Assembly: GCA_022225965.2 (NCBI GenBank)
Contig: JAKJXP020000085.1
Location: forward strand, 62,001 to 126,000
DNA: 64,000 bases
From: Diatrype stigma
Taxonomy: Eukaryota > Ascomycota > Sordariomycetes > Xylariales > Diatrypaceae
Direction: 5' to 3'
Positions 35,701-46,659 of the stretch are shown here, piece after piece. The translations under genes and the position numbers were made by a program. The notes under the pieces were generated by a model. It was not told where the DNA came from. It saw only the letters and a list, made by a program, of their open reading frames with translations, and ran no database searches. Position 1 is the first letter of the stretch; each line of letters begins with the position of its first letter.

Positions 35701-35883
35701 GCTTCTACCTCGCAACAGCAGGTACCACCGCCGCCGAATTACTTGATGTTTTCCACTATGTCCAACGACCAACTGAACGAGGTCATCAACAGCACGAACG
35801 TGGGGCTAGAGGCGATCTGGGAGGATTTCCAGTTTCAGAACGGCACGGATCTGGACTGGATGGACTGGTCGACGTTTGCATGA
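32766..35883 (+). CDS. Zn2Cys6 transcription factor
   Basis: Eight exons: 32766-32832, 33084-33219, 33287-33865, 33998-34522, 34579-34717, 34780-34859, 34945-35018, 35087-35883; 798 residues, every junction in frame. The binuclear cluster is complete: C23-x2-C26-x6-C33-x9-C43-x2-C46-x6-C53. The first cysteine codon is itself split by intron 1, so the domain is invisible in unspliced frames. A linker GRHKGVKNKHSGLEKAV leads to a heptad-like helix (about 75-95), probably for dimerisation. The middle region (about 260-600: LFSYFFEKLSHTRWGIDP, FLFTSIAAASAL, SLFVLERG, DLADRWDGS) is the helical fungal regulator domain. The C-terminus has a 13-Gln run and an acidic/aromatic tail, a likely activation region. 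Target genes unknown; the transporter 1.1 kb downstream is a candidate. Confidence 0.9.
32883..32946. repeat. CCCCAT hexamer array in intron 1 of the Zn2Cys6 gene
   Basis: About ten copies of CCCCAT, some decayed to CTCCAT or TTCCAT, lie in the middle of the 251-base first intron. They explain why this intron is longer than the others in the gene (56-132 bases). Confidence 0.9.
35644..35682 (+). repeat. CAG/CAA run encoding 13 glutamines
   Basis: Thirteen Gln codons in a row, eight CAG and five CAA, lie in the last exon of the Zn2Cys6 gene. The mix of CAA and CAG stabilises the tract against slippage. Polyglutamine in this place is common in fungal activators. Confidence 0.95.
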
Positions 35884-37031
35884 TTTAGATCGCTTTATCG
35901 TGGTCTTTATGTGTCTCTCTGTATCATGTAGTTACATATTTCGCATTTGCCAGCAGGATATGGTATGGGCTTAAGGATAGGATTTAGCATTTCGGACTGG
36001 TGTTGTGGTATTCAAACCGTCATACATTTTTAACATCTTCTAACATTTTCAACGTCTTTTAACATTCTTCAATCTGGTCTTTCTTTTCCCCTTTCTGCGT
36101 ACTTTTCCCTCCCCCTTCCAGTCCTTTTCCCTCCCTTCCTCGAGGCTTTTGCTTTCTTCATGGCTTGTAACCCTATACCAACCTCTTACGCATAGCCCGT
36201 CTTCTTGCTTCCATATGGATGGGCATAGTGACACACCCAACCCAATGCAATGTTAGCCAGTGCTGTTCGTGAAAGTCGAATTGGGCGAAGAGGTTTAAGA
36301 CTAATCAGAGGGCCAGTCATAGTTCTGCTATTGCTAACGTATTGCTCCATTGTCTTACCTCATACGTATGTATATCTTACTTTACATATACGCTTAGTAG
36401 GTACTCACGCTCTCCCGTCTCCGCATGCCTCCATCGCACCCCCGCATCACACCCGGCCACTTATCACTTACCTAAGTATGTATGTGACATGTTCTACATG
36501 GATTCTAGTCTCTCCAGTATGGCCCGGCCTGTCCTAGTGTGCTTCTCAACCGAGCAGGTAAGTTCGGTAGTCCCTTGTCGAAAGCTGTGAGACCCAACAA
36601 CACCCAATAACACCAATAACATCCAATGATTATACCATGTAGTTCCCTAGAAGCCGTGCGCCAACCCCACACCCCGCCATCCTTCTTACTCAATCTTTCA
36701 ACGGAAGGGATGTGGGATGGAGAACGCCGCCAAAGCTTGACCAATCCTGTGGCCTTGGCGGGTAGCTGACGGGGATGTTTCGGTGTAAAGTAGAATAGCA
36801 CAATATTCAGCTTACGGATGGGATACAAGACCCTGTCGCTCGCACTCTTTCTTCGAGATGTCGAATTGAAGTCACGAGTTAACTAACTATCTTGCGTCTT
36901 CGCTTAGCTACTCGTTGTTCGTTGTCCTCATTTACCTCTACGTAGCTGTATATTGTTGCTTAGCTAGTGTCTGGTCAAAACTGCGACTCGAATCTCACGT
37001 ATCGATCAAAGCCTCGAGTCTTACATCCGCA
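35884..37031. other. Intergenic region between Zn2Cys6 gene and MFS gene
   Basis: About 1.15 kb holding the regulator's 3' flank and the transporter's promoter. A TTTTAACAT repeat (36027-36065) and pyrimidine-rich DNA (36070-36150) follow the regulator; CCCAATAACACCAATAAC repeats lie at 36602-36622. No gene, and no inverted CGG pair that I could defend as a Zn2Cys6 operator. Confidence 0.45.
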
Positions 37032-39414
37032 ATGGCATCCCAGGAGCACGCCGGGGTAAGCGAGAAGGCCGGAATGGAGGAGCTCGAGAAAGGTGATGTC
37101 AACAGCGGCACTTTCGATTTAGACAACAAACGCATGACGCGTAACATCCTGTGGAAGCTGGACACTCGGTAAGAGCATTCAATGGCTGGATGAAGTAGTA
37201 CCGAATGCTACATCCGAATGCTACATGAATAAAGATGCAGGACGGACTCGTCTGACCATGGTAACATTCACCAGAATCCTTCCCGTTCTAGCAGCATTGT
37301 TCCTCTGCTCGTTTCTCGATCGGACCAACGTCGGCAATGCGCGCCTTTACAATCTCGAGGGAGACTTGGGGATGACCAATGATCAATATAGCCAAGGTCT
37401 AGCAGTGTTCTATGCCACCTACATCGCAAGGTAATTATGTTGACCCGCCTGGGTATCGAACGGACGTACCAACACGGTGTGCACAGACGCAGTCTTCTAA
37501 CGTAGCTGGCAGCGAATTACCAAGCAATCTGGTCTTGAAGAAAGTGACCCCGAAGATATGGCTTCCCATTCTGACCATCGCTTGGGGTATTGTTTCTATG
37601 TGCCTTGGCTTTGTACGGAATCCCTTCCTATTCTAGCCACTGGTATAGCCAGGGCGTCGACACTTTCAACCCAGACACCCGCTGACGAAACATCTGCTGA
37701 TGAAACAACTATTAACGAAACATGCGTGCTACAGATTCATAATTTTGCGCAATTTGTAGGAGTTCGCGCGCTGTTGGGCGCTACGGAAGGCGGCTTGCTC
37801 CCTGGTCTGGTAAGCGATTCCGAAGTCAATATCAAGGACCCCGTCACTGACATGTTATCTCCGTTGTAGATTCTATATCTCAGCGGAATCTACACCCGAG
37901 CCGAACTTGGCTTGCGGATTGGCATCTTCTACACAGCCGCCTCCTTGTCTGGCGCATTTGGGGGTAAGCTACACTCACCGGCGTCTTTCCACCGACGTCT
38001 TTCAGCTCGGCGTATCTCAGTCCATCCGTCGTCATTATTGTCAGCAACGCGTATTGACAAAGGTTCCGACTACCAGGACTACTCGCTCGGGGCCTCTCTG
38101 AGATTGGGACTCGAGGTGGCCTCAGCCCTTGGAGATGGATATTCGTCATTGAAGGCCTGTTAGTAAGTGACGTGAAGGAATTCAGTCTCTATGAAAGGCT
38201 CGAGCTTACCTATCGAATTAGACCGCGGTCGTGGGCATCCTGACCTATTTCCTCCTCCCAAACGGTGTTGCCTCTGCCAAATTTCTTACGCCTCAAGAAC
38301 GGGAATTTGCTGCGAATCGGCTACGCCACCTTGGACAAGGGAACGGCACAGGCGAGAGGTGAGTAGATGCATCCCTTTGGCAAGTACCGATATTAATCAA
38401 CTTCCACGTCTCTAGGGAGGTCAGCGAAAAGTTCTCCTGGTCTGAAGTAGGCCGTGGGGTCTTCAGCCCACAGACTTGGTTTACTGCTTGTGCTTATTTC
38501 GGTATTCTCAGCGGCTTGTACTCGTTTGGCCTCTTCGTAGGTTTTTTTTTTTTTTTTTTTTTTTTTTGATTGCCCGCCGAGAACCCCTGGGAACCTCTGA
38601 GAACTGGCGTTTTCTTGCGTATCTTGAATACTGATATTCCGCAGTTGCCCACGATTATTGAAGCGCTAGGGTATACAGCAAACGAAGCCCAGCTCTGGTC
38701 TGTGATTCCGTATGCCGTAGCCTCTGTCCTCACAGGTATGTAACATCGGAAGCCGCACAGTCGGTAATCTCACAATATGAAACTGGTATCTGACAAGAAG
38801 GCAGTCGCTGTCGCTTTCATATCCGACCGCTTCCGTATTCGCGGTATCGTCATGCTTTGCACGTTACCCATAGCGATCATCGGCTATGCGGTGATTGCCA
38901 ACATAGATGGGCATCCGCAGGTCAAATACGGAATGACGTTTCTTATGGCGACCGGTCTGTACTGTTCTGTGCCGCCTGTGTTGGGTTGGCTCAGCAACAA
39001 CTCGGCCGGTCATTATAAGCGAGCTACCACCAGTGCATTGCAGCTTGCCATTGCGAATTGCGGGGGGTTCGTCACCGTCTTTGTCTATCCCACGGTGCAA
39101 GGTCCCCAATACCACGAGGGACACACGATCATACTAGGGTTGTTGTGTTTCGGATGGTTCTTGTGAGTAAACCCCCATGCTACGCTGCGCTATGCTCTAC
39201 TCTGCTACGCTATACTTTGCTACACTATATTTTGCTATAAACCTCGCGAATACTGTATACGGCCAGGGCATATTCAGATGGCTAATGGGAATATAGGATT
39301 CTCCTGAACGTGTTGTATTGCGCCAAGATTAATCGCGATAAAGCGAACGGCAAGTATGACGAGTATATCGGATATGGCGATGATCGGGATCCATCCTTTA
39401 GGCTGGTTCTATAG
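37032..39414 (+). CDS. MFS transporter, Dal5/allantoate permease family
   Basis: Eleven exons: 37032-37168, 37275-37430, 37513-37612, 37735-37809, 37870-37963, 38077-38162, 38222-38358, 38416-38536, 38645-38735, 38805-39162, 39297-39414; 490 residues in one frame. The signature FLDRTNVGNARLYNLEGDL after TM1, SQGLAVFYATYIASELPSNL, and GGLSPWRWIFVIEGL are those of the anion:cation symporter (Dal5/Tna1/Vht1) branch, which moves allantoate, nicotinate, biotin, pantothenate or dipeptides. The length and hydrophobic pattern fit 12 membrane helices with a cytosolic N-terminus (about 45 residues) and a charged C-terminal tail. Substrate cannot be read from sequence. Intron 8 contains T26. The gene follows a Zn2Cys6 factor on the same strand. 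Confidence 0.9.
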
Positions 39415-40507
39415 TCTCTGGGCTGGCTCTATAATTGAGATAGCAGAGCCGAACTGCAAGGCCAAACTGCAAGTCCAAACCATCGTGGGAAAATATGCTG
39501 TCCGACTATATCGCAATCTAGACTACTTAGAGTAATGAGCCGGTATATAGACTTCCGTACGAGGTCGGGGCTGATCTTGCTCAGTACCAAGGGCCCATGA
39601 ACTTGGTGATGACCTCGCAAACCACTATGTAGAGCAGCACTGAGCACCTTATCACCATATAAAAAAACACCCCTCACGCAATGAAGTCACTGTTGCTGTC
39701 TTGGCTGTAGGATCTAATGCAAGCTCCCGCTGCCAAGCAAGATTGGGGCCTTTGGGGCCCACTAACGTTATTTGCGACTCTTGTCTTCGTGACATCTCAC
39801 TTCTCAGTTCTTACGATCTGGAGATTCAAAGCTCATGAGCCCTTCCACTGCAAAGAGCAACAATATTCCAATGGTTTTTCAGGCGCCTTGATGCATCTTA
39901 GATCGCGTAGCCCCCTACACAGGCACCTACTCGCTAACCATACGCAACATTAGCAGCAGTGTTAACTACCTACCTACATCGGCACAGAATAGCCGCGTTG
40001 AGATCCCGAAGCTAGCTAGCCGAGGCACATGCAGACATGGATCTAACGAACGATGAAAAATTGGAGAAGATTGCGGGATCTGCAATAGTCTTTCGGACAT
40101 TGAAGAAGGCCCGAGACTTCCTTGGTTCGTCCCCGCCGGCGAAGCGAGCTCCGGGATAGGCATTCCGTCAGTCCGTCAGTCCGTCAGTCCGTTTGAGCGC
40201 AAACCAAACACCCGTAGCCGTTTGGATACAGCAAGGTGTTTGACTGTGTGTGTCTGACGGTCGTATGTTTTATTTTTCTTTTATGAGCCTTCACTTTATT
40301 TTGAGAATTGACCCTACTACTTAGTTGTAGCATCACCCACCCATTATTGTGTAATCATTGTGTTGAGAATATCGCGATAATAAGATCCTCACATCACTCG
40401 GCCATTCCTGTTTGTGGTGATAGCTTCTTACGGACGCTACATTGTTACTGAGATCGACTTACCGAGATTGACTTGCTGAGATTGATTTGTTAAGATCAAA
40501 CTTCAAA
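39415..40507. other. Intergenic region, MFS gene to AhpD-like gene
   Basis: About 1.1 kb with no gene. CCGTCAGT occurs four times in a row at 40165-40192. Just before the next start codon, three imperfect copies of GAGATTGACTTACC lie at 40450-40497, probably in the 5' UTR. Confidence 0.5.
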
Positions 40508-41539
40508 ATGTCAAAATCGAAACTCTCAGATGCCGTCAAGGCACTCATCAATGCCGGCCATGCAAAGCCAGGTTATACCCGCGAGTCGGCGGAGGTGCAG
40601 CCTGCTCTGGCCAAATTCGCAAGCGCCGCGACGGAGAAGAAAGTTGGACTTCCAGCTTGGATCACATTATCGGTATGAGAACACGCTGTTCGCGCTACCT
40701 TGAGACTCACTTCCCGTTGCAGTGGTGACGTAACGTTCGTTCGTCAAGGATCAGGATCAGGACAATATGAATGGATATGCTGACGAGAAACCTCTGTCAC
40801 GCCGCCGCCTCTTGTTCTCTAGACAGCTGTGTCGGCCACAATGAACTGTCCCGAAGCGATGACGTCGATCTTCCATCTCGCCAACTCTACTTCTCCCAAG
40901 CGCACGCCGGTGCAGAACGCCGAGCTCGTCCGCGAGGTCGGGTTGAAGTGCATCTCTTTCAACGGTATCCCGCGGTCCATCAACACGCTCAACGCCTTCT
41001 ACGGCAGCCTGCCGAAGGACGTCGCGTCGGCGCTATCCACAACGCCGACCCGCGAGTTCACAGCCGCCAACATCGAGGCGCGCAAGCGAGATGGTCTCGC
41101 CCTCTGGGACCAGGTCTACATCGGCTTCGAGCGCAAGCTGCTCGACAAGCTGGGCCAGTCGCACCCGGACCTGCCCGTGCACATCCTGAACGGCCACTAC
41201 GCGAGCCTGCTCTCGAACCCCCCGGCGAGCCAGAGCCATGCGAGCGCGATCACAGGCGGCGCAAGCGTCGGCCGCGTCCTGACCAGCCTCGTGGCCATCG
41301 CGTGTCTACGCGCCCAGACCGGCGTTGGACCGCAGGTTGTGAGCCACGTCTTCGGCCTGCGCAAGGCCTACGAGAACGGAGATGCCGTGGCCGAGGGCCA
41401 AGAGCATGTCGAGGGTGGCGAATGGCTGGCTACGGAGGATGGCAATCTATGGCTGCTCGAGAACATTGACAAACTGGTCCATGCTATCGGTGGTGGCGAG
41501 GGAACGACCTTTGCGCCTGGAATACGGGCAAAGATCTAA
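40508..41539 (+). CDS. AhpD-like (carboxymuconolactone decarboxylase-fold) protein
   Basis: Two exons, 40508-40672 and 40823-41539, with a 150-base GTATGA...CTCTAG intron, give 293 residues. The all-helical region with TAVSATMNCPEAMTSIFHLA and ELVREVGLKCISFNGIPRSINTLNAF (about 56-120) is characteristic of the AhpD/CMD fold as found in fungal peroxidase-related or CMD-like proteins. Alkylhydroperoxidase members use a CxxC pair; here only isolated cysteines (C63, C93) appear, so a thiol-peroxidase role is unlikely. The C-terminal half is predicted helical and ends in FAPGIRAKI. Third positions are strongly C-rich. The gene is convergent with the CoA-transferase. Fold-level call only; reaction unknown. 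Confidence 0.72.
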
Positions 41540-42197
41540 GCTTCTGCAATGTGAGTGAGGGGATGTACGATCTCGTGTGGTGTCAAGGGTACTACGCCTA
41601 GTAGCGAGGATGATTAGGACTACGAGTAGGGGGTTGCATATTCTGGTGTAGTTGTAGTCTGTGGCCTTGTAACATAGAAACTACCTACATAGAGAGTGTA
41701 CATATGTTATCAGAAGATGAAGCATCATCTTGGTACCAGCTTGCATCACTTGCGTGTCACCTCCCTCGTGAACCGGAGTAGGGCGAAGAAGGCCCTACTC
41801 CTGCTGATCGGGAACTGGAAGAAACCTTGAAACATCTGCTCTGTGGACTTGACTGGAGAAAAAGATGTTCCATTGTCTGCTTCTCTATGGGAAACTACAT
41901 ACAATACTGGACGAGCCAGCATTCTTATATAGACAGAGAACTAAAGCCCATATGTGCCGACTTCGGCCGTACAGCCGAAGCCGGTGTACAGCAACTGCAA
42001 TACCGCTGCGCGCTGCGAGCTGCCCGATTGCACTCGGCTTGTCATGTTATCTAACGGTCGACTTCTGCGTCCCAATAACTACATGCCGTTCTTATCTACC
42101 TAGGTACATATATTACGTTCATAGATGTATATACCATATCCCCATGCCTTATTATATACAACGTATACCAAAATCGTCACATCTCACAGCTGGCCAT
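41540..42197. other. Convergent intergenic region of AhpD-like gene and CoA-transferase
   Basis: About 660 bases between two stop codons. It holds a perfect 10-bp hairpin (41775-41801) and a weaker CTTCGGC/GCCGAAG hairpin near 41961-41982. Otherwise AT-rich with TACCTAGGTACATATA words near 42098-42130. No gene. Confidence 0.5.
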
Positions 42198-44187
42198 CTA
42201 AAATGTGGTCACGTTCTCCGCAACCTCGAAGTCCGCATCGGTATTCTTCCGGACCGTCTCAACATCGACACCTTCCGCAATCTCCGTGAGCGTCAATCCT
42301 CCCTTGACACGATCGACCTGAAAGACACCGAGGTCCGTAATGATGGTGCTGACTACACCCTTCCCGGTCAGCGGCAGCTTGCAATCCTGCACGATCTTGC
42401 TACGTCCCTTCTTGTCGACGTGCTCGGTCGCCACTACGATCTTGGTCTGGTCCGGGTTCGAAACCAGATCCATGGCGCCGCCCATGCCCTTGAACACCTT
42501 GCCCGGGATCATGTAGTTGGCGAGGTCGCCCGAGGCCGAGACCTGGAACGCGCCGAGAATGGAGACATCCACGTGGCCACCCCGGATCATACCGAACGAC
42601 TCGGCCGAGTCGAAGGTCGACGCGCCCGGCAAGAGCGTCACCGTCTCCTTACCGGCGTTGATCAAGTCGAAGTCGGCGTCATCCTCCGTCGCCGGGTACG
42701 GGCCCATGCCCAGGATGCCGTTCTCGGACTGCAGCCAGACCTTGGTGTTCTCGGGCAGGTACGAGGCCGACAGGGTGGGAATACCGACGCCGAGGTTGAC
42801 GTAATACCCGTCCTTCAGCTCCTTGGCCGCGCGCTTGGCAATGCGATTCCGCGAGTCCAGCTTAGCGGGCTTCGCGGGGTCGCTGGACGGCGCAATTTTC
42901 AGATTCTCCACAGCCTTGGGAGCCGTGGCGGGAACGATGCGGTCGATGAAGATGCCTGGCAGGTCGACGCTGTCGGGTTCGATCGATCCGATGGGCACGA
43001 TGTTTTCCGCCTCGACGATTGCTATCCGGGCAGCTTTTGCCATCAATCCTGCGTATGTCTTGGTGGTATATCTAAAGGTCAGTCAGCATCTGTGTCTTGG
43101 CGTCTTGAATTCAGGGCTTCGCGCCCCCAAGCCTCCACATCTTCACGCCTCCTCGTCTTCACGCTTGTACATCTTCTCGTCTGGTAACGGAACATCAGAT
43201 TGGATGTCACTCACTTGAACACGCAGTTCCCTGCCTCGTCAACCTTCCATGCGCGCAGAATGGCAACGTCGCCAGGCAACGCCGTCTCCATAATGTAAGA
43301 TTTGCCATTGAATATCCTTGTCTCCTTAGGCTTGCCCTTCTCCAGTATAGCTTCGGGGGTAAACCTCGCCGGGATTTCCCCCGTTTCTATGAAGGTTCCT
43401 GGACTCTGTCAGCCGTGGTTCTTCGAGTTATTCAATAAGAACCCGCCGATTGGTGTCATAAATGAGTCCATAGCTTAGGTAGGTACTTACGGCCACCAGT
43501 GGATGTATAGAAGGCCGGAATACCCGCACCAGCAGCTCGCAGCTTTTCGGCGAGTGTGCCTTGAGGACACAATTCGACGGCTATCTCACCCGATAGGTAT
43601 TGCTTCTCTAGCTCTTTATTGGAACCTAGATAGGATAGCATGATCCTACTTAGGCGTCTATCTCGGGTGAGCAAAGCAAGGCCATTGGAACCTGCGCCGG
43701 CGTTATTCGACACGGCCGTCAGGTCTTTTAGCCCTTTGCGATGGATGGCTTGGATAAGGGTCTCTAGTGAGGGTGTCAAGTATTAGTAACCACGATTCAA
43801 GCCGCGAATATAAATGAACCCAGGAAAAGGAACAAATAGGTAGCAAGTGCCAATGCCAATGCCAGTGTCAAATGCCCCTATCACGAGATCTGGCATCCGT
43901 GTCAATACAATCGCCGGTTACTTACCAGCTACCCCGCATAACCCGAATCCAGCGCTGAGAATCACGGAACCGTCCTCGATATCGGCTATAGCTTCGTCCG
44001 CTGACTGGAAGATCTTGGAGCCACCGCGCGTGGGCTTCGTAGGCGTTGGTTTTCCCGCCGAGTAGAACGCCCTCTGCAGGAAAGGGGCGAATCTTGCATA
44101 ATATGGTGTCGTCGCACCGGGTACCGTCCAGCGGCATGAGATTTGGACGGAAGCCCGCAACATCAAGACACTACGCGACGGCGCCAT
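42198..44187 (-). CDS. Succinyl-CoA:3-oxoacid CoA-transferase, mitochondrial
   Basis: Four exons, 44187-43926, 43763-43491, 43398-43215 and 43071-42198, give 530 residues, the size of eukaryotic SCOT (about 520). The enzyme moves CoA from succinyl-CoA to acetoacetate or related short-chain acids in the mitochondrial matrix. An Arg-rich, acid-free N-terminus (1-42) is a targeting peptide. The alpha half runs to about 285 ([39 protein letters not shown]), the beta half from about 312. Glu356 in SENGILGMG is the catalytic residue that forms the CoA thioester. The two halves are fused as usual. Introns are 162, 92 and 143 bases with GTAAGT/GTGAGT donors. It is unrelated to the acetyl-CoA hydrolase Ach1 family. 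Assignment is firm; preferred acceptor acid is not visible. Confidence 0.95.
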
Positions 44188-46659
44188 TTCCAAAATTGTG
44201 CGTCAAAGACTCAAGGCTCGTAGACGCTTACTTTCATGTCTCTTTTCAGTATTTATATGGAACTGCGAAGCCCAACGATTTTATTGTTCTTTATTGTACG
44301 ATGGGGAGTATTAATTAGGCCGTCGTCTCGGTCATTTCAGGAACTCGACTGGTAGTGAGAGTCTGAAAGTGCTCTCGGCGGTTTTTTAATGACCGACCGA
44401 TCGACTCGGAGCACTTCCCATTCTATCGGCTGCATTGGAGGATACTACGAATTCCCAATCCCTAACTCCGAGCAGGTCGTGTGGCTTCGGTTTACTCATA
44501 CCATTCTAGAAATTATATCCATTCATGACCCATTTTGGGATTTATTCATGAATTATCCATCTCGTCCGTTCCGAGCGTTTTGATATGATTGTTCGTACAT
44601 ATCAACGGAGCGTTGTTAACGAGCCCGAGACCTACTGTATGAGATCACTGTGGGGAAGTATACCTACTAAGTAAGTATACAATGGGGGCTGCTCTCTAGT
44701 GAGGGAACTGGGGACTGAATCTTTATTATGTCGGTGTCAGCCATGACATTATTCACATAAAGCCTTTACCTACACGTGTATGCCTGAAGGGTTTCACAGG
44801 TTTACTCTTGGTGATAACCATGTTGCGTATGATTTACTGGAAAGGTTCCTACGTGAGAATGAGAGGATGAAGTGAGTGAAATAGCTATAAATTGTCATGC
44901 ACACCTACTACGTACATACAAATATAAACATGGGCTTTACCGGTAAAGCTGGTCTGAGGCGATGACAGCGATGCAAGTCTACCGAAGGGCCTCTGACTAT
45001 CTAGGTAGGATGCTTGAAGTGCGTGAGCGACGAATGGCCTTCTCCGTAACCTTGGAGATGTGTAGGGCTGGGGCAGAATAGTACAGATCCCTCGGCAATG
45101 AAGCTCGCCACGAGGACTTGGCATGGGTTCCCAAGGCTGCCAGGTCTCTATGTTTACAAGTTCAATATCTAACCTCTACCAAAGATACAGGGTGCACGAG
45201 GGGTCGAATCGTGACGCTTATTCGTAAGCTATAGGGCTGTGATAGCGCTTTAGGTAGCTTCCCGTAGCTCATGTGGATCGACACAGGGTCCCCCAATGAT
45301 GTCCCCCGCCTTACCCGCGTGGCCCTCTGTTCCTTTCAACGTTATATGTATAGCGCATACCTAGGTAGGTATGTATAATAGACGAGTTACTTACATAGGT
45401 AGCTTACCTGGCACCTGGGTAGGCCAAGATGCAAAGTCACAGCGTCACAGAGACTAAAGGTTCTTGGGCTGGACTGCATACATCACGATGAACTTGCAGG
45501 TCTAGACTAACGCTTCCATGTACCTACTACAGTACACACCACGTAACCTGCATACGTGCGTGCATACATGTACAGACACACATCCGTGATGCATACTTCG
45601 TACATATGTGGACGATCACCACTGAAACTTCGTAGTGGGGGTGCCAACAGCAAGCTTCGTGATTGGTGCGCAGAAGCAATGTGCGAAGATGCAGGAATAT
45701 TATTGGATGATAGGAGCGGGATGTCCTGATGCCAAGCTGCGGACGACAGCTGAGATCCGATTCGAGGTCGAGTACTGAGAAGCTGGTTGCCAGTCAGCCA
45801 GTCCAATAGAGCCAGAGGAAGGACACGCACATGGCAGACGAGGTAGAACGTGTCGCTGTCGCCTTGACGACTGTTCTTTTTCACAAGATATACACCCCAG
45901 GACGATACAGTTATAGACCCATATATGACTTGATCGATTTTCGACATTCTGTGACAATACCTACATGAAGAGATAACACATGGAACGGTACGGCGTTGAT
46001 ATATCATGAGGCTCAAGAGAGACGATAAGCGACGCATGACAGCGGTCCCCTGTCTTCACGCTGTATGTTGCATCACGCGAGATGTCATGTATAGGACATA
46101 CCTAGCCTTGGGACCTGAATCGAGGTTGTCCTGCGATATACCCACGAGGCTCCGGAACGAGTACAGATTGGACTGCCCCCCTCTCTTCATCCGGTACCAA
46201 CTCCCGACTACAGATAGCTTAGTGAGAACCTCTTGCTGATCGTTTCTCAGTAACGACAATAGTTCGACTTGAGACCAACTCTGAGTCAGTCGTGCAGAAC
46301 CTTGCTGCTTGCCTTTGTATAATGTCGGACAGGTATAGGCCTAGACACACTCATAACTTATATCCTGCATATACTCGTATGCCCCTCGGTTTGTGGATCA
46401 CTCACCTCGAAACACTTATGTATAGTCCCTTGGTGCTTGCCAAGGTAAACGACAACTCAGTACCTGACCTGTTTCAACAATACGATCGGAACTTACCACC
46501 CTTCAGATCAAACCGCAGTCGCGAGCTTAAAATAGTCGAGCCTATCAAGTCGCGAGCCTATCACGTCGCGAGCCTATCAAGTCGCGAGCTTAACATAGTC
46601 GCAAGTCCATCACAGCCTCTATCAGTCTCGACCACAGGACATCACCGGAAAACATCAAG
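44188..46659. other. Divergent intergenic region, CoA-transferase and GT4 gene
   Basis: About 2.5 kb with no supportable gene; a 176-codon minus-strand frame at 45507-46037 lacks coding bias. TACCTAGGTAGGTATG words lie at 45358-45375 and elsewhere. A 14-17-base tandem repeat (46518-46612) ends 48 bases before the GT4 start. Confidence 0.5.
46518..46612. repeat. GTCGCGAGCCTATCA tandem repeat in the GT4 leader
   Basis: Six units of 14-17 bases, alternating GTCGCGAGCCTATCAA/C and GTCGCGAGCTTAACATA forms, end 48 bases before ATG 46660. They are likely transcribed as 5' UTR. Each unit carries TCGCGA, a self-complementary hexamer, so the RNA could pair with itself. Confidence 0.9.

Noticed and set aside
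41865..43187. 440-codon open frame on plus
   Set aside because: It is the antisense shadow of the CoA-transferase last exon; the minus strand carries the full SCOT family sequence with catalytic Glu356.
45507..46037. 176-codon minus frame in the CoA-transferase/GT4 gap
   Set aside because: Third positions are random, and a low-complexity TACATACGTGCG region makes up part of it.
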